A stretch of DNA of 35,944 nt from Campylobacter sp. (GTDB lineage: Bacteria > Campylobacterota > Campylobacteria > Campylobacterales > Campylobacteraceae). The stretch lies in contig JAFUFY010000069.1 in NCBI GenBank assembly GCA_017469645.1, positions 1 through 35,944 of the forward strand, in the 5' to 3' direction. Positions 24,457 to 33,929 of this stretch are shown piece by piece (positions within the stretch are counted from its first letter, which is position 1; the number at the start of each line of letters is the position of its first letter). The position numbers and the translations under genes were made by a program. The notes below the pieces were generated by a model, which had not been told where the DNA came from, searched no databases, and saw only the letters and a program-made list of their open reading frames with translations.

Positions 24457-24493
24457 GTCATTCTGAGCGAAACGAAGTGAAGCGAAGAATCTT
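24457..24493 (+). repeat. Family B repeat
   Basis: GTCATTCTGA flank, middle with GCGAAACGAAGTGAAGC, end GAAGAATCTT. Same orientation as the copy at 24307. Confidence 0.75.
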
Positions 24494-24530
24494 TATTTAA
24501 ATTGACTATTGAATTATTTTATCTTTTTTT

Positions 24531-24554
24531 GGTGGGCAAGGATCCCCACCCTAC
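24531..24554 (+). repeat. Family C hairpin repeat, copy 2
   Basis: GGTGGG-CAAGGATC-CCCACC then CTAC, inverted relative to the copy at 24380. One stem base differs from the copy at 35830 (GGATCCCC versus GGATGCCC). Confidence 0.75.
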
Positions 24555-24621
24555 GATACTAATCTCTACTTCTACTCCGTCAATAATAACTTTTGACATG
24601 TTTGCTCCTTATAAAGAAATT

Positions 24622-25737
24622 TTATAAATTTAAATTTTGACATACATTTTTTATTTTATCTAGCGTAGTTATTCTAAAATCATCGCTAATATATAATTTT
24701 AAATTTTCTAGTTTTTTTTCATTTTTTATAAACCAATCTCTAACATTTAAAAATTCATTTAGGTAGATATTTTTTTCTAAATTGCAAAAACTATCTAAAT
24801 TTGAATATCTATTTGTTTCAATTTGCCAATATAAAATATTATTTAAAATATCGTGCAATCTTTTTTTCTTTAAATATTCTGCTGTCTTTCCGTTTATTGA
24901 TTTTGAATAAATTTTTTTATATTTTGTAGCATATAAGTTATCCATATATTTTATATAATCATATAGTTTTATAAGTCTTTCATGTTGCATAGTATCTTTT
25001 AGTCTGCTATTTGTATCTATATAAGAATTATGTGAAAAATAATCATCTGTTTTCACGGATAGACCAAAATCTTTTATAGTTTTATTTGTTTCATTATAAA
25101 ACATTGTTTTGTAATCAATATAGCCTATGTTTGGCGTTACATACCAATACATTAAAAAATTTGTTGTAAATATAACAGATAAATTATTAAAGGCTGAATA
25201 TCTAATCTCTTGAAATTCTTTGTCTTTGGCTTCATATTTAACCAAATTTTCTATTGTTTGCCAAGCTTTTTCATTAAATTCTCTAACTTCGTTTAGTGAG
25301 TATTTTTTGTAGAGATATATACTTTTTGCCTTATTTATAGTATAAATTTGGAATTTAAACATATACCAATCCAAATATTTCTCGGCGTCATCATCTGGCA
25401 AATTCGCTTTCCATTTTTCTACAAAATAATCTTGTGCCTTTAAAATAGGCTTCATTATAAAACTTTTCTCATCAATAAACGGGAGTTTTGTAAGATAATT
25501 TCCATACACTAACATAAAATTTGCAGGGATTAGCCACTCTTTTGCTTTTGGATATGGTTGGTCTTTATACAGCCAAGTATTTCTTTGCGATATATACATA
25601 CCGATATGACCGATAATCAAAGCAATTAAAACAATAGCCAATATTTTTTTAAATTTACTAGATTTTTTATTATTATGTAAATTTACATTTTCATCTAAAT
25701 TTTGATTATTTTCCGAATTTTCTTTTAACTTTTCCAA
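24622..25737 (-). CDS. Orphan membrane-anchored protein of unknown function
   Basis: I do not recognise a family. The protein (about 371 residues) has a hydrophilic Asn/Glu/Lys-rich N-terminus, a basic patch (KKSSKFKK), one membrane helix near 33-50 and a long soluble C-terminal part rich in Tyr, Lys and Asn, probably helical and periplasmic. No catalytic motif is visible. A TTG at 25737 is chosen because AAGG lies seven bases upstream; a TTG two codons earlier is too close to that site. Codons are even AT-richer than in neighbours (many ATA, TAT, AAT), and hairpin repeats lie on both sides, which suggests acquired DNA. Confidence 0.65.
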   Translation of the reverse strand: MEKLKENSENNQNLDENVNLHNNKKSSKFKKILAIVLIALIIGHIGMYISQRNTWLYKDQPYPKAKEWLIPANFMLVYGNYLTKLPFIDEKSFIMKPILKAQDYFVEKWKANLPDDDAEKYLDWYMFKFQIYTINKAKSIYLYKKYSLNEVREFNEKAWQTIENLVKYEAKDKEFQEIRYSAFNNLSVIFTTNFLMYWYVTPNIGYIDYKTMFYNETNKTIKDFGLSVKTDDYFSHNSYIDTNSRLKDTMQHERLIKLYDYIKYMDNLYATKYKKIYSKSINGKTAEYLKKKRLHDILNNILYWQIETNRYSNLDSFCNLEKNIYLNEFLNVRDWFIKNEKKLENLKLYISDDFRITTLDKIKNVCQNLNL

Positions 25738-25841
25738 TTTCAATCCTTTTTAAAAATTTATTTTTTGTCAAATTCAAATTCAGGTCGTATCGTTTATCCA
25801 CGATACGAAGTCTGTTTTTAAATTTGCGGTTTGCCTATCTT

Positions 25842-25877
25842 GTCATTCTGAGCTTTCGTCAGAAAGCGAAGAATCTC
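25842..25877 (+). repeat. Family B repeat with paired stem
   Basis: GTCATTCTGA, stem GCTTTC-GTCA-GAAAGC, then GAAGAATCTC. The stem differs from other family B copies yet pairs perfectly. Confidence 0.85.
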
Positions 25878-25920
25878 AATTCAAATTTGCAAAATAATTA
25901 AATCGTAAATTTAAACACAA

Positions 25921-25945
25921 GATTCTTCGCTTCGCTCAGAATGAC
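25921..25945 (-). repeat. Family B repeat, short form
   Basis: On the minus strand GTCATTCTGA-GCGAAGC-GAAGAATC. It faces the copy at 25842, giving the same inverted-pair layout as at 1731-1824 and 2787-2875. Confidence 0.8.
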
Positions 25946-26018
25946 GAATTTAGCAAATTCTGAGATTATTCGCAATGATTGAAATAACGACAAAAACCAA
26001 ATCGCTATTACTCAAAAT

Positions 26019-26438
26019 TTACGAATTCTCCGTTCTCACAATTAGGCTTTTTGGTAGGTTAAATTTTTCTATTATTTCGCACTCTTTTTCGCGCATTTGC
26101 CCGTTATCGATTTCGTGGTCAAAGCCCAAAATATGCAAAAGTCCGTGCGTAAATAAAAGCGCGATTTCATCGTCATTTGAGTGCGAAAATTCTAACGATT
26201 TTTGTTCTACCAAATCCAAATTTATCACAACAGAGCCTATAAGCTTAATGTCGCCGCCAAACGGCACATTTTCAAGCGGAAAACTAAGCACATCGGTAAT
26301 TTTGTCAATGCCACGCTCATTTTTGTTGATTTCTCGCATTTCTTCGCTTCGAACAAAGACAAGCTCGATAGCGTCATGGCTAAGCTCAGCCAAAATTTCG
26401 CCCAAAATAGCAGGATATTTTTCATCACAAAGTATCAA
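26019..26438 (-). CDS. ybeY: Endoribonuclease YbeY
   Basis: A zinc-dependent UPF0054 endoribonuclease of rRNA maturation and ribosome quality control. The signature [11 protein letters not shown] (His98, His102, His108 in this numbering) is intact, and the upstream [14 protein letters not shown] and [15 protein letters not shown] segments are typical. I start at a TTG at 26438 because AAAGGG lies seven bases before it, giving 139 residues. A longer frame from a TTG at 26480 has no ribosome site and would nearly reach queC. The gene is divergent from queC across a short gap. Confidence 0.88.
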   Translation of the reverse strand: MILCDEKYPAILGEILAELSHDAIELVFVRSEEMREINKNERGIDKITDVLSFPLENVPFGGDIKLIGSVVINLDLVEQKSLEFSHSNDDEIALLFTHGLLHILGFDHEIDNGQMREKECEIIEKFNLPKSLIVRTENS

Positions 26439-26494
26439 ATTCAAGCCCTTTAAATCAAATTTTTCGTATAATTCTACCAAAAAAAGGATTAAAT

Positions 26495-27163
26495 TTGAAA
26501 AAAGCTTTATGTATCATCAGCGGCGGTATGGATAGCGCCACAAGTGCCTATATAGCGAAATCACAAGGGTATGAAATTTACGCACTGCATTTTGATTACA
26601 ATCAACGAACTATGAAAAAAGAAAGGCAGTGTTTTGAGCAAATTTGTGATGATTTGGGCGTAAAAGAGCGTAAAATTTTAGATGTTTCGTTTATAGCCAG
26701 TATCGGCGGAAACGCCCTGACCGATACGAATTTGCAAATTTGCAAAAGTGGTTTGGGGAAGGAAATCCCAAACACCTATGTGCCGTTTCGCAACGGAATT
26801 TTTTTAAGCATTGCGACTGCGTTAGCCGAAGTTTGGGGCTGCGAAGCGTTATTTATCGGCGTGGTCGAAGAAGATAGTAGCGGCTACCCTGACTGCTCGG
26901 AAAATTTTATAACTAGTATGCAAAAAGCACTAAATTTAGGCACCAAAAGCGATTTTAGCGTGGAAATCAAAACTCCGCTCGTGCATTTAAGCAAAATGCA
27001 AATCGTGCAAAAAGCCAGTCAAATGGGTGTTAAACTCGAACACACTTGGAGTTGCTACGAAAACGAAGACAAGGCTTGTGGGCGTTGCGACAGCTGTCGT
27101 TTAAGGCTTCGTGGCTTTGAAATGGCTGGATTAAAAGATAAAATTCCTTATCAAATTAACTAA
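26495..27163 (+). CDS. queC: 7-cyano-7-deazaguanine (preQ0) synthase
   Basis: This 222-residue PP-loop ATPase turns carboxydeazaguanine into preQ0, a step toward queuosine in tRNA. The PP-loop SGGMDSAT is at 9-16 and the zinc ligands Cys187, Cys195, Cys198 and Cys201 lie in [16 protein letters not shown]. The start is TTG with AAGGA seven bases upstream. The last eight bases overlap the convergent end of priA. Other queuosine genes are not in the window. Confidence 0.95.
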   Translation: MKKALCIISGGMDSATSAYIAKSQGYEIYALHFDYNQRTMKKERQCFEQICDDLGVKERKILDVSFIASIGGNALTDTNLQICKSGLGKEIPNTYVPFRNGIFLSIATALAEVWGCEALFIGVVEEDSSGYPDCSENFITSMQKALNLGTKSDFSVEIKTPLVHLSKMQIVQKASQMGVKLEHTWSCYENEDKACGRCDSCRLRLRGFEMAGLKDKIPYQIN

Positions 27164-29018
27164 AATTTATAGGGTCCATATCGATTTCTAAATTTGGCAA
27201 ATCTCGCACCAAATTTGCTGCGTTTATGAGTGCTTTTGGCGAATTTGAACGAAGCAAAATTTCATAACGATATTTTGAAGCGATATATTCGATTCCTGCT
27301 TTGCCATGCCCGATGATTTCGATATTTGGTGCAGTTTTTAAAATTTGCACGGCTTTCCCCGTCGTATCTTTTGCCGTGCCGTCATTTTTATGCGAAATCA
27401 AAATTCGCAAAAGTCTAGCAAACGGCGGATATAACGGCTCTCGCATAGTGCTTTCATCGCTTAAAAACTCATCGTAATTTTGAATATAATCTTTAAAAAA
27501 TTCGTAATGCTGTGTTTGCAAAACCACTCTGCCGACCCCTGCACGACCGGCGCGACCAGCAACTTGCATGACAAGGGCGAGAGTTTTTTCGCGAGAGCGA
27601 AAATCAGCATAGCTTAACTGCTCGTCAATTCCCATAATAACGGCTAAATCGACATTATGGTAATCATGCCCTTTGCTAAGCATTTGAGTGCCGACTAAAA
27701 TGTCGATTTTAGCATCATTGAAATCTTTCAGCAAATTTTCTAACTTTTTTTGCGTCGTGATTTCATCGCGATCAAATTTAGCTATTTTTGCGTTTGGAAA
27801 TTTATTTTCAAGCTGTTTTACGATTTCGCTAGTGCCGATTTTACGAGCCTCCATAAGGCTTCCGCCGCATTTAGCACAAGGAATTTTGTAAAAATTACTA
27901 AATCCACAATAATGACATTTTAGCGAATTTGATTTTTCGTGATAACTCATCGCAACGGCACAATACGGGCATTTTTGGATCGTTTTGCAATTTTGGCAAA
28001 TGATATATTTGTAATTTGCTCTTGTTGGCAAAAACACGATAGCTTGGCGATTTGCGTTTAGGCTTTTTGAAATTTGCGAAAGTATCGTATCAGAAAGCGC
28101 GGTTTCGCAAATATCATAGATAAATTTTTTCTCGCTTTGAAAAAATGTCCCTTTTAGGCGAAAATTTGGCTGTTTGGCATAGGTTGTTAGACTTGGGGTT
28201 GCACTTCCTAAAACTACCTTAATGCCTAGTTTTTTGCCGATAAAAATGGCTAAATCTCTTGCGTTATAACGGGGTTTTTGATTTGATTTATAGCTATCAT
28301 CGTGTTCTTCATCGACGACGATTAAGTCTAAATTTGTAAAAGGTAAAAATAGCGCCGAACGCGCCCCTGCGACGAGTTTAATTTCACCTTTGGTAAATTT
28401 TTCTAAAATTTCTTTCTTTTTTTTTGGAGTGATTTTTGAGTGCCAAAGCGCCACGCTATCACCGAAATATCGCTCTAATCGCTTTTTCATTTGCGGTGTT
28501 AGGGCGATTTCGGGCATTAAAAAAAGAGATTGTTTGCCAACTTCCAGCGTTTTTGCGATTAAATTTATATAAATTTCGCTTTTTCCGCTTCCTGTGTCGC
28601 CAAAAATGAGTGAAGTTTCGTTTTTGTCGGCGAATTCGTAAGCTTTTTGTTGTTTGTCGGTTAAATTTGGCAAATTTGCAAATTTACAAATTTGCAAATT
28701 TTGCTCTACTTTTTCGCACGGCGTAAAAATATCAAAAACCATACCGATTTCGCAAACATAATAATATGCGATAAATTCGGCTAAATTCGCTTGATACGGC
28801 GTGAAATGTAAATTTGTGATTTCAATTATTTCTTTGATTTCAAATTTTTTGCCATTTTGAAAATTTGGCTCATTGCAAATGCCTAAAACAACGGCATTTT
28901 TAACGCTTTGTTTTCCAAGCGGAATTTTAACAATGCTAAAATTTGGAATTTTTTTTTGGCTAAAATATAAAAGCGGTTTTAGATTTGAACCTAAAACCGC
29001 TGTTTTGTAGTATGGCAT
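27156..29018 (-). CDS. priA: Primosomal helicase PriA
   Basis: A 620-residue replication-restart helicase that reloads the replisome at collapsed forks. The N-terminal DNA-binding part covers about 1-115; the core has GDTGSGKS (140-147) and DEEH (236-239). Eight zinc-binding cysteines (341, 344, 350, 353, 368, 371, 381, 384) are all present, followed by [11 protein letters not shown] and [10 protein letters not shown]. It is shorter than E. coli PriA, as is common in this phylum. It starts three bases after the pilin gene, but a terminator-like hairpin lies inside its first codons. Confidence 0.95.
   Translation of the reverse strand: MPYYKTAVLGSNLKPLLYFSQKKIPNFSIVKIPLGKQSVKNAVVLGICNEPNFQNGKKFEIKEIIEITNLHFTPYQANLAEFIAYYYVCEIGMVFDIFTPCEKVEQNLQICKFANLPNLTDKQQKAYEFADKNETSLIFGDTGSGKSEIYINLIAKTLEVGKQSLFLMPEIALTPQMKKRLERYFGDSVALWHSKITPKKKKEILEKFTKGEIKLVAGARSALFLPFTNLDLIVVDEEHDDSYKSNQKPRYNARDLAIFIGKKLGIKVVLGSATPSLTTYAKQPNFRLKGTFFQSEKKFIYDICETALSDTILSQISKSLNANRQAIVFLPTRANYKYIICQNCKTIQKCPYCAVAMSYHEKSNSLKCHYCGFSNFYKIPCAKCGGSLMEARKIGTSEIVKQLENKFPNAKIAKFDRDEITTQKKLENLLKDFNDAKIDILVGTQMLSKGHDYHNVDLAVIMGIDEQLSYADFRSREKTLALVMQVAGRAGRAGVGRVVLQTQHYEFFKDYIQNYDEFLSDESTMREPLYPPFARLLRILISHKNDGTAKDTTGKAVQILKTAPNIEIIGHGKAGIEYIASKYRYEILLRSNSPKALINAANLVRDLPNLEIDMDPINFS
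28972..29001 (-). terminator. Terminator-like hairpin inside the start of priA
   Basis: On the minus strand an 11-bp perfect stem AGCGGTTTTAG/CTAAAACCGCT with an 8-base loop is followed by TTTATATTTT. It covers codons 6-16 of priA and begins about 20 bases behind the pilin stop. It would end or reduce transcription from the pilin gene into priA. Confidence 0.6.
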
Positions 29019-29021
29019 AAA

Positions 29022-29468
29022 TTATTCGGCTAATTGTCTACAAACTGCATCATTATGATCACAATCAAATGAGCCAGCAGGATGTCTTCCATCAGCGCTT
29101 GCCACTCTGTAATAAGTAAAAGTGGTGCATTTACTTGCGACACAAGCTTTATATTTCAAATTATCATTTCCTTCGATTTGCCAACCATTTCTATCATTTC
29201 CTGCATATAGTGGTTGCTGTAAAATATTACCAAACATAGCAGCAGTGTTGTTTATATCTGGCCAAACCGTATTACCTCGCATTAAATTTTCAGATCTTTT
29301 TAGTGAAAGACCACTTCTTATAGCAGCTACATCGCCTCTCATTTTAGCGATAGTCGCATCGTCCCTAGTAGCTGCTAGTCTAGGCACTGCAATACCTGCT
29401 AAAATACCCAAAACAACGATAACGAACACAAGCTCAATCATCGTAAAAGCTGAACTAAACTTTTTCAT
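29022..29468 (-). CDS. Pseudopilin / type IV pilin-like protein with four cysteines
   Basis: A 148-residue prepilin. The leader MKKFSSA is followed by FTMIELVFV; cleavage would be after Ala7, with Phe8 as mature residue 1 and Glu12 as mature Glu5. The hydrophobic helix ends in the same VPRLAATRDDA segment as the pilin at 2074, but the head differs and carries Cys109, Cys114, Cys136 and Cys143, enough for two disulfides. The Ala at the cleavage site is less usual than Gly. The small size suggests a minor pseudopilin of a type II secretion/competence machine. It lies between psd and priA. Confidence 0.85.
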   Translation of the reverse strand: MKKFSSAFTMIELVFVIVVLGILAGIAVPRLAATRDDATIAKMRGDVAAIRSGLSLKRSENLMRGNTVWPDINNTAAMFGNILQQPLYAGNDRNGWQIEGNDNLKYKACVASKCTTFTYYRVASADGRHPAGSFDCDHNDAVCRQLAE

Positions 29469-29510
29469 ATTAAATCCTTTGATTTAAAGTCGATTTATTT
29501 TACTAAAAAA

Positions 29511-29516
29511 GTTATA
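29511..29516 (-). promoter_or_regulatory. Possible -10 box of the pseudopilin gene
   Basis: TATAAC on the minus strand in a T-rich setting, 43 bases before the start codon at 29468 and just behind the psd stop. It would give the pilin its own transcript. Confidence 0.35.
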
Positions 29517-29525
29517 AAATTAATA

Positions 29526-30332
29526 TTAAATTAATTTAAGTTTTGCTATGGTTTGCGAAAATTTTACTTTCTCGTTACTACCAAGTCTAAATTCCAAAAA
29601 TTCACTCTCACTAACCACCACAACCGTCGAGCCAAGCTCGAAATTTCCTAGTCTTTCGCCCTTTTTAATATGCAAATTTTCATATTTATAAAGCGTTTTT
29701 TGCAAATTTTTGGCATTTGTCTGAATTTTTTCATCAAATTCAAACTTCATTTTTCCAACATTTAACGCCCCTACAAAAACAAGCCACAGCTTCCCACCAT
29801 TTGGCATCTTGCAGCGTAAAATTACCCGTTCATTTAATGCGTATAAATTTGGAATTTTTATAAGATATTTTTTTGCCACGCTATAAAGTTTGGCTGGTAT
29901 ATAAAGTGCTTCTTCGATAAAAATATCGCACGGAGCGTGGTAATGGTGGTAGTCTTTTGGGCTAAGATAGATATTTGCATAAGCCAAATTTGTATTTTTT
30001 TCACTTTCTTTTAAACTCTCGTCCAAAAGTTCGCCCAAATCATAAAAATGCCCCTTAACGCAAACAGCCTTTAAATCGCTACTTACGCCGTTTTCAAAAA
30101 TCACGCCGTCGCTTGGGCTGATAAAACTCTCAGCCGAAGTATCAAATTTTCTCTCTTTTAAAAGCCTTCTTGTAAAAAGTGCATTAAGGCTTTTAAATTC
30201 GCTAATATCGGCAAATTCGCTCATATCGATATTAAAATGCGAAACATATTTTTTATTTATGAAAATTTGCAAAAATTTTGGAAATTCAAATTTTGCAATT
30301 ACGCCAAAAATCCGTGATATAAATTTATCCAT
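29526..30332 (-). CDS. psd: Phosphatidylserine decarboxylase
   Basis: A 268-residue proenzyme that makes phosphatidylethanolamine at the inner membrane. It cuts itself in LGST (233-236, between Gly234 and Ser235) to create the pyruvoyl group. Asp75 (SPSDG) and the His cluster DYHHYHAP (127-134) supply the self-cleavage residues. Length and motifs are complete. It starts one base behind the metallophosphoesterase gene. Confidence 0.95.
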   Translation of the reverse strand: MDKFISRIFGVIAKFEFPKFLQIFINKKYVSHFNIDMSEFADISEFKSLNALFTRRLLKERKFDTSAESFISPSDGVIFENGVSSDLKAVCVKGHFYDLGELLDESLKESEKNTNLAYANIYLSPKDYHHYHAPCDIFIEEALYIPAKLYSVAKKYLIKIPNLYALNERVILRCKMPNGGKLWLVFVGALNVGKMKFEFDEKIQTNAKNLQKTLYKYENLHIKKGERLGNFELGSTVVVVSESEFLEFRLGSNEKVKFSQTIAKLKLI

Positions 30333-30333
30333 T

Positions 30334-31458
30334 TTAAGCCTTTCTTAATTTTAAAAGTGCGATTTCATTTGGAGCTAAAAATCTCATCGGCGGCCCCCAA
30401 AAACCCGCACCGCTACTAACATAAATTTGCTTAACGCCGTCGTTATAAAGTCCGTGTAGGTATTTTTGATCTATCATCACTAAAAGCGAAAACGGGAAAA
30501 TTTGCCCTGCGTGAGTATGTCCGCAAACGCACAAATCAACTTCATCTTTTACATTTTCGTTAATAAATTTTGGCTGATGAGCCAGTAAAACCTTTGGTTT
30601 TTGTGGATTTGCACCGCTTAATGCTTTTTTCAAATTTGGTGCTAAAAAGTTGAATTTTTCGCCGTTTCTATCATGCACTCCGATTAAATTCACGCCCCCA
30701 AGCTCTATGCTTTCATTTTGCAAAACTCTCACGCCGTTATTTTGCAAAAGTTTTATCAAATTTTCTGCACCGCGGTAATACTCGTGATTTCCCGTTACGA
30801 AAAAGATCGGCTTTGAAATCTGCTTTAAGGGTTCTAGCATATCGCCGATTTCTTCGGCTTTTATATCAAACATATCGCCCACGATGGCTACGGCGTCGTG
30901 CTGGGTTGAGTTTATTTGATCAACAATGACTTGCAAAAAATCTCGCTTTAAAAATTCGCCCAAATGTATGTCGCTAACCACCGCCAAATTTAGCTCACCA
31001 GTTAAATTTTTGATTTTTACTTCCACTTCGTTTATTTTTGGAATTCTAAAAGCGTTAAAAAAGCCCTTAAAAAGGTAAGTAAAGGCGATTATCACAAATG
31101 AAATATCAAGGGCGATTTTTAAAAATTTTCTTCTATTTTCGTTAAATTTGGTCGTTTTTAGCGTGATTTCAAAAATATCATAAATCATACAAACCAAAAA
31201 CACGCCAAAGCTAATCGCCATCGCATAAACGCAAATTTTATAAAAAAATTCGCTTGGCAACATCGCTCTGGTGCCGATAGAGATGAAATAAATCATCTCT
31301 AAAATCCAAAATGCTAAGCAAAAAATCGCCGTAAAAAATTTAATTTTTTTACCAAATTTATATGAGCTAAAACGCGCAGTTATCGAGCGAAAAACATAAT
31401 AATTTAAAAACCAAAACAGCGTAGTAGCGATAATAGGAAACAAATATAAAACTTTCAT
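30334..31458 (-). CDS. Membrane-bound calcineurin-like metallophosphoesterase
   Basis: A 374-residue protein with about four membrane helices in the first 135 residues and a metallophosphoesterase domain behind them. Metal ligands are in SDIH (162-165), GD (194-195), GNHEYY (223-228), LLAHQP and CGHTHAGQ. This is the YkuE/YaeI-type group, whose members act on phosphorylated lipids or nucleotides at the membrane; the substrate here is unknown. It sits one base before psd, in line with a role at membrane phospholipids, and the same pair is adjacent in C. jejuni as I recall. Confidence 0.9.
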   Translation of the reverse strand: MKVLYLFPIIATTLFWFLNYYVFRSITARFSSYKFGKKIKFFTAIFCLAFWILEMIYFISIGTRAMLPSEFFYKICVYAMAISFGVFLVCMIYDIFEITLKTTKFNENRRKFLKIALDISFVIIAFTYLFKGFFNAFRIPKINEVEVKIKNLTGELNLAVVSDIHLGEFLKRDFLQVIVDQINSTQHDAVAIVGDMFDIKAEEIGDMLEPLKQISKPIFFVTGNHEYYRGAENLIKLLQNNGVRVLQNESIELGGVNLIGVHDRNGEKFNFLAPNLKKALSGANPQKPKVLLAHQPKFINENVKDEVDLCVCGHTHAGQIFPFSLLVMIDQKYLHGLYNDGVKQIYVSSGAGFWGPPMRFLAPNEIALLKLRKA

Positions 31459-31488
31459 AAGCGCAAGTCTAGCATAAAACGGCTAAAT

Positions 31489-32112
31489 TCACACTTTTGT
31501 TTCGTCAAATTTGACAACTTTGCCGTTATCATCAAAAACCAAAAATCCGCTTTTTTTGAATTTGCTTATCATACGCGATAGCGTTTCGGGCGCTAAATTT
31601 AAAATATTTGCGATTTGTGATTGTTTTGAATTTTTAAATAATTCAAAATTTTCCATAATAAAATTCACAACTCTTTCGTCTGCATTTAACACGATTTGGC
31701 GTTCGATTAGTTGATATAGTGTCCTAATTTTGGCTGTTAATGATTGTATTAATCCAAAACAGATACTCGCTTCGCTCATAAATTCAGATCTAAATTTTGC
31801 ATAATCTATCTTTAAAACTTCGCCCTCACTCATAAAAGAACAGGTCGCAGGATAGGGAATTTCATTGAAATTTGTAAGCTCTGCGACAAATGAAATCGCT
31901 TTTGTCGTATGAAGCAAAATTTCTCTGTTTTTCGATGAAGTTTTATAAATTTTAACCATACCTTGCGTTAAAATCAACAAATGCTCACTTTTTTCGCCTT
32001 CAAAAAAGAGAAAATCGTCTTTTTTATAACTTTTAAAAAACGAAATCTCTTCAAGGCGTTTAAGCTTTTCGTCGCTTAAATTTTCAAAAAACGGAATTTC
32101 TTTTAAATTCAT
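31489..32112 (-). CDS. Crp/Fnr family transcriptional regulator
   Basis: A 207-residue regulator: cyclic-nucleotide-binding-like barrel at about 8-115, dimer helix at about 120-140 and a winged helix with recognition segment [21 protein letters not shown] (about 165-185). Only Cys91 and Cys118 are present, so an Fnr-type iron-sulfur cluster is unlikely. The C-terminal helix-turn-helix resembles heme/NO-responsive members such as NssR of Campylobacter, but similarity at this level does not fix the signal. Its ATG overlaps the mscL stop (ATGA), and the phosphoesterase gene follows after 30 bases. Confidence 0.87.
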   Translation of the reverse strand: MNLKEIPFFENLSDEKLKRLEEISFFKSYKKDDFLFFEGEKSEHLLILTQGMVKIYKTSSKNREILLHTTKAISFVAELTNFNEIPYPATCSFMSEGEVLKIDYAKFRSEFMSEASICFGLIQSLTAKIRTLYQLIERQIVLNADERVVNFIMENFELFKNSKQSQIANILNLAPETLSRMISKFKKSGFLVFDDNGKVVKFDETKV

Positions 32113-32507
32113 TTTTTAAGACTATCTCTGATTTCTCTAAGTAGCAAAATATCTTCGCTAGGTTCAGCAGGAGTTTCAGGCTCGGCAGGTTTTTCTCTTT
32201 TTAGTTTATTTATAGCCTTAATCGCCACAAAAATACAAAATGCGATAATGGTAAAATCGATGATATTTTGTATAAATGCACCGTAGTTTATGCTTACGGC
32301 AGGTGTTTCGCCGACTGCTTCTTTTAAAATCACTTTTAAATCGCTAAAATTTACGCCGCCTGTGATGACGCCGACAATCGGCATAATCACATCACCCACA
32401 AGCGAAGTTACGATTTTTCCAAACGCTCCGCCGATGACGACACCCACTGCCATGTCGATAACATTGCCTTTAACAGCAAATTCTTTAAATTCGCTAATAA
32501 AACCCAT
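32109..32507 (-). CDS. mscL: Large-conductance mechanosensitive channel
   Basis: A 132-residue MscL that opens under membrane tension to release solutes after osmotic downshock. The N-terminal amphipathic helix [13 protein letters not shown], first membrane helix [18 protein letters not shown], second helix at about 75-97 and a C-terminal charged helical bundle segment are all in place. Ribosome site AGGAG lies before the ATG. It is the first gene of a minus-strand run and is translationally coupled to the Crp/Fnr gene. Confidence 0.96.
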   Translation of the reverse strand: MGFISEFKEFAVKGNVIDMAVGVVIGGAFGKIVTSLVGDVIMPIVGVITGGVNFSDLKVILKEAVGETPAVSINYGAFIQNIIDFTIIAFCIFVAIKAINKLKREKPAEPETPAEPSEDILLLREIRDSLKK

Positions 32508-32534
32508 AAATTTACTCCTAAATAAATTTTTGCG

Positions 32535-32540
32535 ATATTA
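32535..32540 (-). promoter_or_regulatory. Possible -10 box of the mscL run
   Basis: TAATAT on the minus strand (in GTGCTAATATCG), 28 bases before the mscL start. It shares the 120-base divergent gap with the gltX promoter. Confidence 0.4.
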
Positions 32541-32584
32541 GCACTTTTAAACTTTGTTTTTGCTTTTTCTTAGAATTTTTAAAG

Positions 32585-32590
32585 TATAAT
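32585..32590 (+). promoter_or_regulatory. -10 box of the gltX run
   Basis: TATAAT in TTTTTAAAGTATAATCAG, 38 bases before the gltX ATG; a T-rich stretch lies upstream as in other Campylobacter promoters. Confidence 0.65.
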
Positions 32591-32627
32591 CAGCCTTTAA
32601 AATTTAAATTTATTTAGGAATTTTACA

Positions 32628-33929
32628 ATGTATCGTTTTGCACCAAGCCCCACAGGCGACATGCACATCGGAAACCTGCGTGCGGCAATCATAAATTTCG
32701 TCCTTTCGCTCCAAGATAAAAGCGGATTTATCTTGCGTATCGAAGATACCGACAATGAACGAAACATAGACGGAAAAGATAAAGAAATTTTAGAAATTTT
32801 AAGCAAATTTGGCATTTCGTGGCAAACGCTGTATTATCAAAGTAAAAATTTGAAATTTCACAGAGAATTTGCGGCAAAACTTTTAGCTGAAAAAAAGGCG
32901 TTTTGCTGTTTTTGCACGGAAGATGAACTTGAAATTAAAAAAGAAAAAGCTAAAAATGAAAATAGAGCATATCGCTACGACGGAACCTGCGAAAAAATGA
33001 GCGATTTGGAAGTTTTAGAGTGCGATAAACCTTTTGTAATTCGCCTTAAAAAACCAAAAAACGCTATGAAATTTACCGATTTAATCAAAGGCGAAGTAAG
33101 TTTCGAGCCTGAAAATATCGATAGTTTTGTCATTATGAGAGCGGATAAAACGCCAACTTATAACTTTGCTTGTGCGATCGATGATATGTGCGAAGGGGTA
33201 ACCTGCGTAGTGCGTGGGGAAGATCATGTCTCAAACACGCCAAAACAAAATTTAATCAGAGAATATTTAGGATACGACAAAGAGATAAAATATGCCCATT
33301 TGCCCATAATCCTAAACGAAAGTGGCAAAAAAATGAGCAAAAGGGAAAATAGCTCGTCGGTTAAATGGCTTTTAGAAAGTGGCTATTTGCCAGAAGCCAT
33401 TGCAAACTATCTGCTTACTTTGGGAAATAAAACGCCATGCGAAATTTTTACTTTAAGCCAAGCCGCAGAGTGGTTTGACATAAAAAATATCTCAAAAAGC
33501 CCTGCTAAATTTGACATTGACAAACTATCTTTTATAAATAGAGAGCATATTAAACTTGCCACGCCGTCTCGTTTGGCTGAGCTTTTTGGGTTGAGCGAAA
33601 AATTTGCAAATTTGATTAAATTTTACACACAAGAAAGTAGCTTGGTGCCTGAAATCAAGGCAAAGGTCGAAAAAATTTACTCTAAAAAAGAAATTCCAAG
33701 TGAATTTAGCGAAAACGCTGAAATTTTGCGTGAAAAAATCGCCGAATTTGATGAAATTCCAACCGAATTTAGCGAATTTAAAGCAAATTTAATGGAAAAA
33801 AGCGGTTTAAAAGGTAAAAACTTTTTTATGCCGTTAAGATTGCTTTTAACAGGTGAAGCCCATGGACCAGAGCTTAGCGAACTTTGGGGCTATATAAAAG
33901 ATGATATAAAGGAAATTGTTGCGTTATGA
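32628..33929 (+). CDS. gltX: Glutamyl-tRNA synthetase
   Basis: A 433-residue class I synthetase that charges tRNA with glutamate. The HIGH-type motif is HIGN at 13-16 ([11 protein letters not shown]) and the KMSKS-type motif is KMSKR at 235-239. The length is on the short side and fits the epsilonproteobacteria, which have two GltX paralogs; one of them charges tRNA-Gln in the indirect route. Which one this is cannot be settled here, although the gene order matches the C. jejuni gltX next to yggT and slt as I recall. The stop overlaps the yggT start (ATGA). Confidence 0.95.
   Translation: MYRFAPSPTGDMHIGNLRAAIINFVLSLQDKSGFILRIEDTDNERNIDGKDKEILEILSKFGISWQTLYYQSKNLKFHREFAAKLLAEKKAFCCFCTEDELEIKKEKAKNENRAYRYDGTCEKMSDLEVLECDKPFVIRLKKPKNAMKFTDLIKGEVSFEPENIDSFVIMRADKTPTYNFACAIDDMCEGVTCVVRGEDHVSNTPKQNLIREYLGYDKEIKYAHLPIILNESGKKMSKRENSSSVKWLLESGYLPEAIANYLLTLGNKTPCEIFTLSQAAEWFDIKNISKSPAKFDIDKLSFINREHIKLATPSRLAELFGLSEKFANLIKFYTQESSLVPEIKAKVEKIYSKKEIPSEFSENAEILREKIAEFDEIPTEFSEFKANLMEKSGLKGKNFFMPLRLLLTGEAHGPELSELWGYIKDDIKEIVAL

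Noticed and set aside
26439..26480. Longer YbeY from a TTG at 26480
   Set aside because: No ribosome site precedes it and the added residues are not YbeY-like; the TTG at 26438 has AAAGGG at good spacing.
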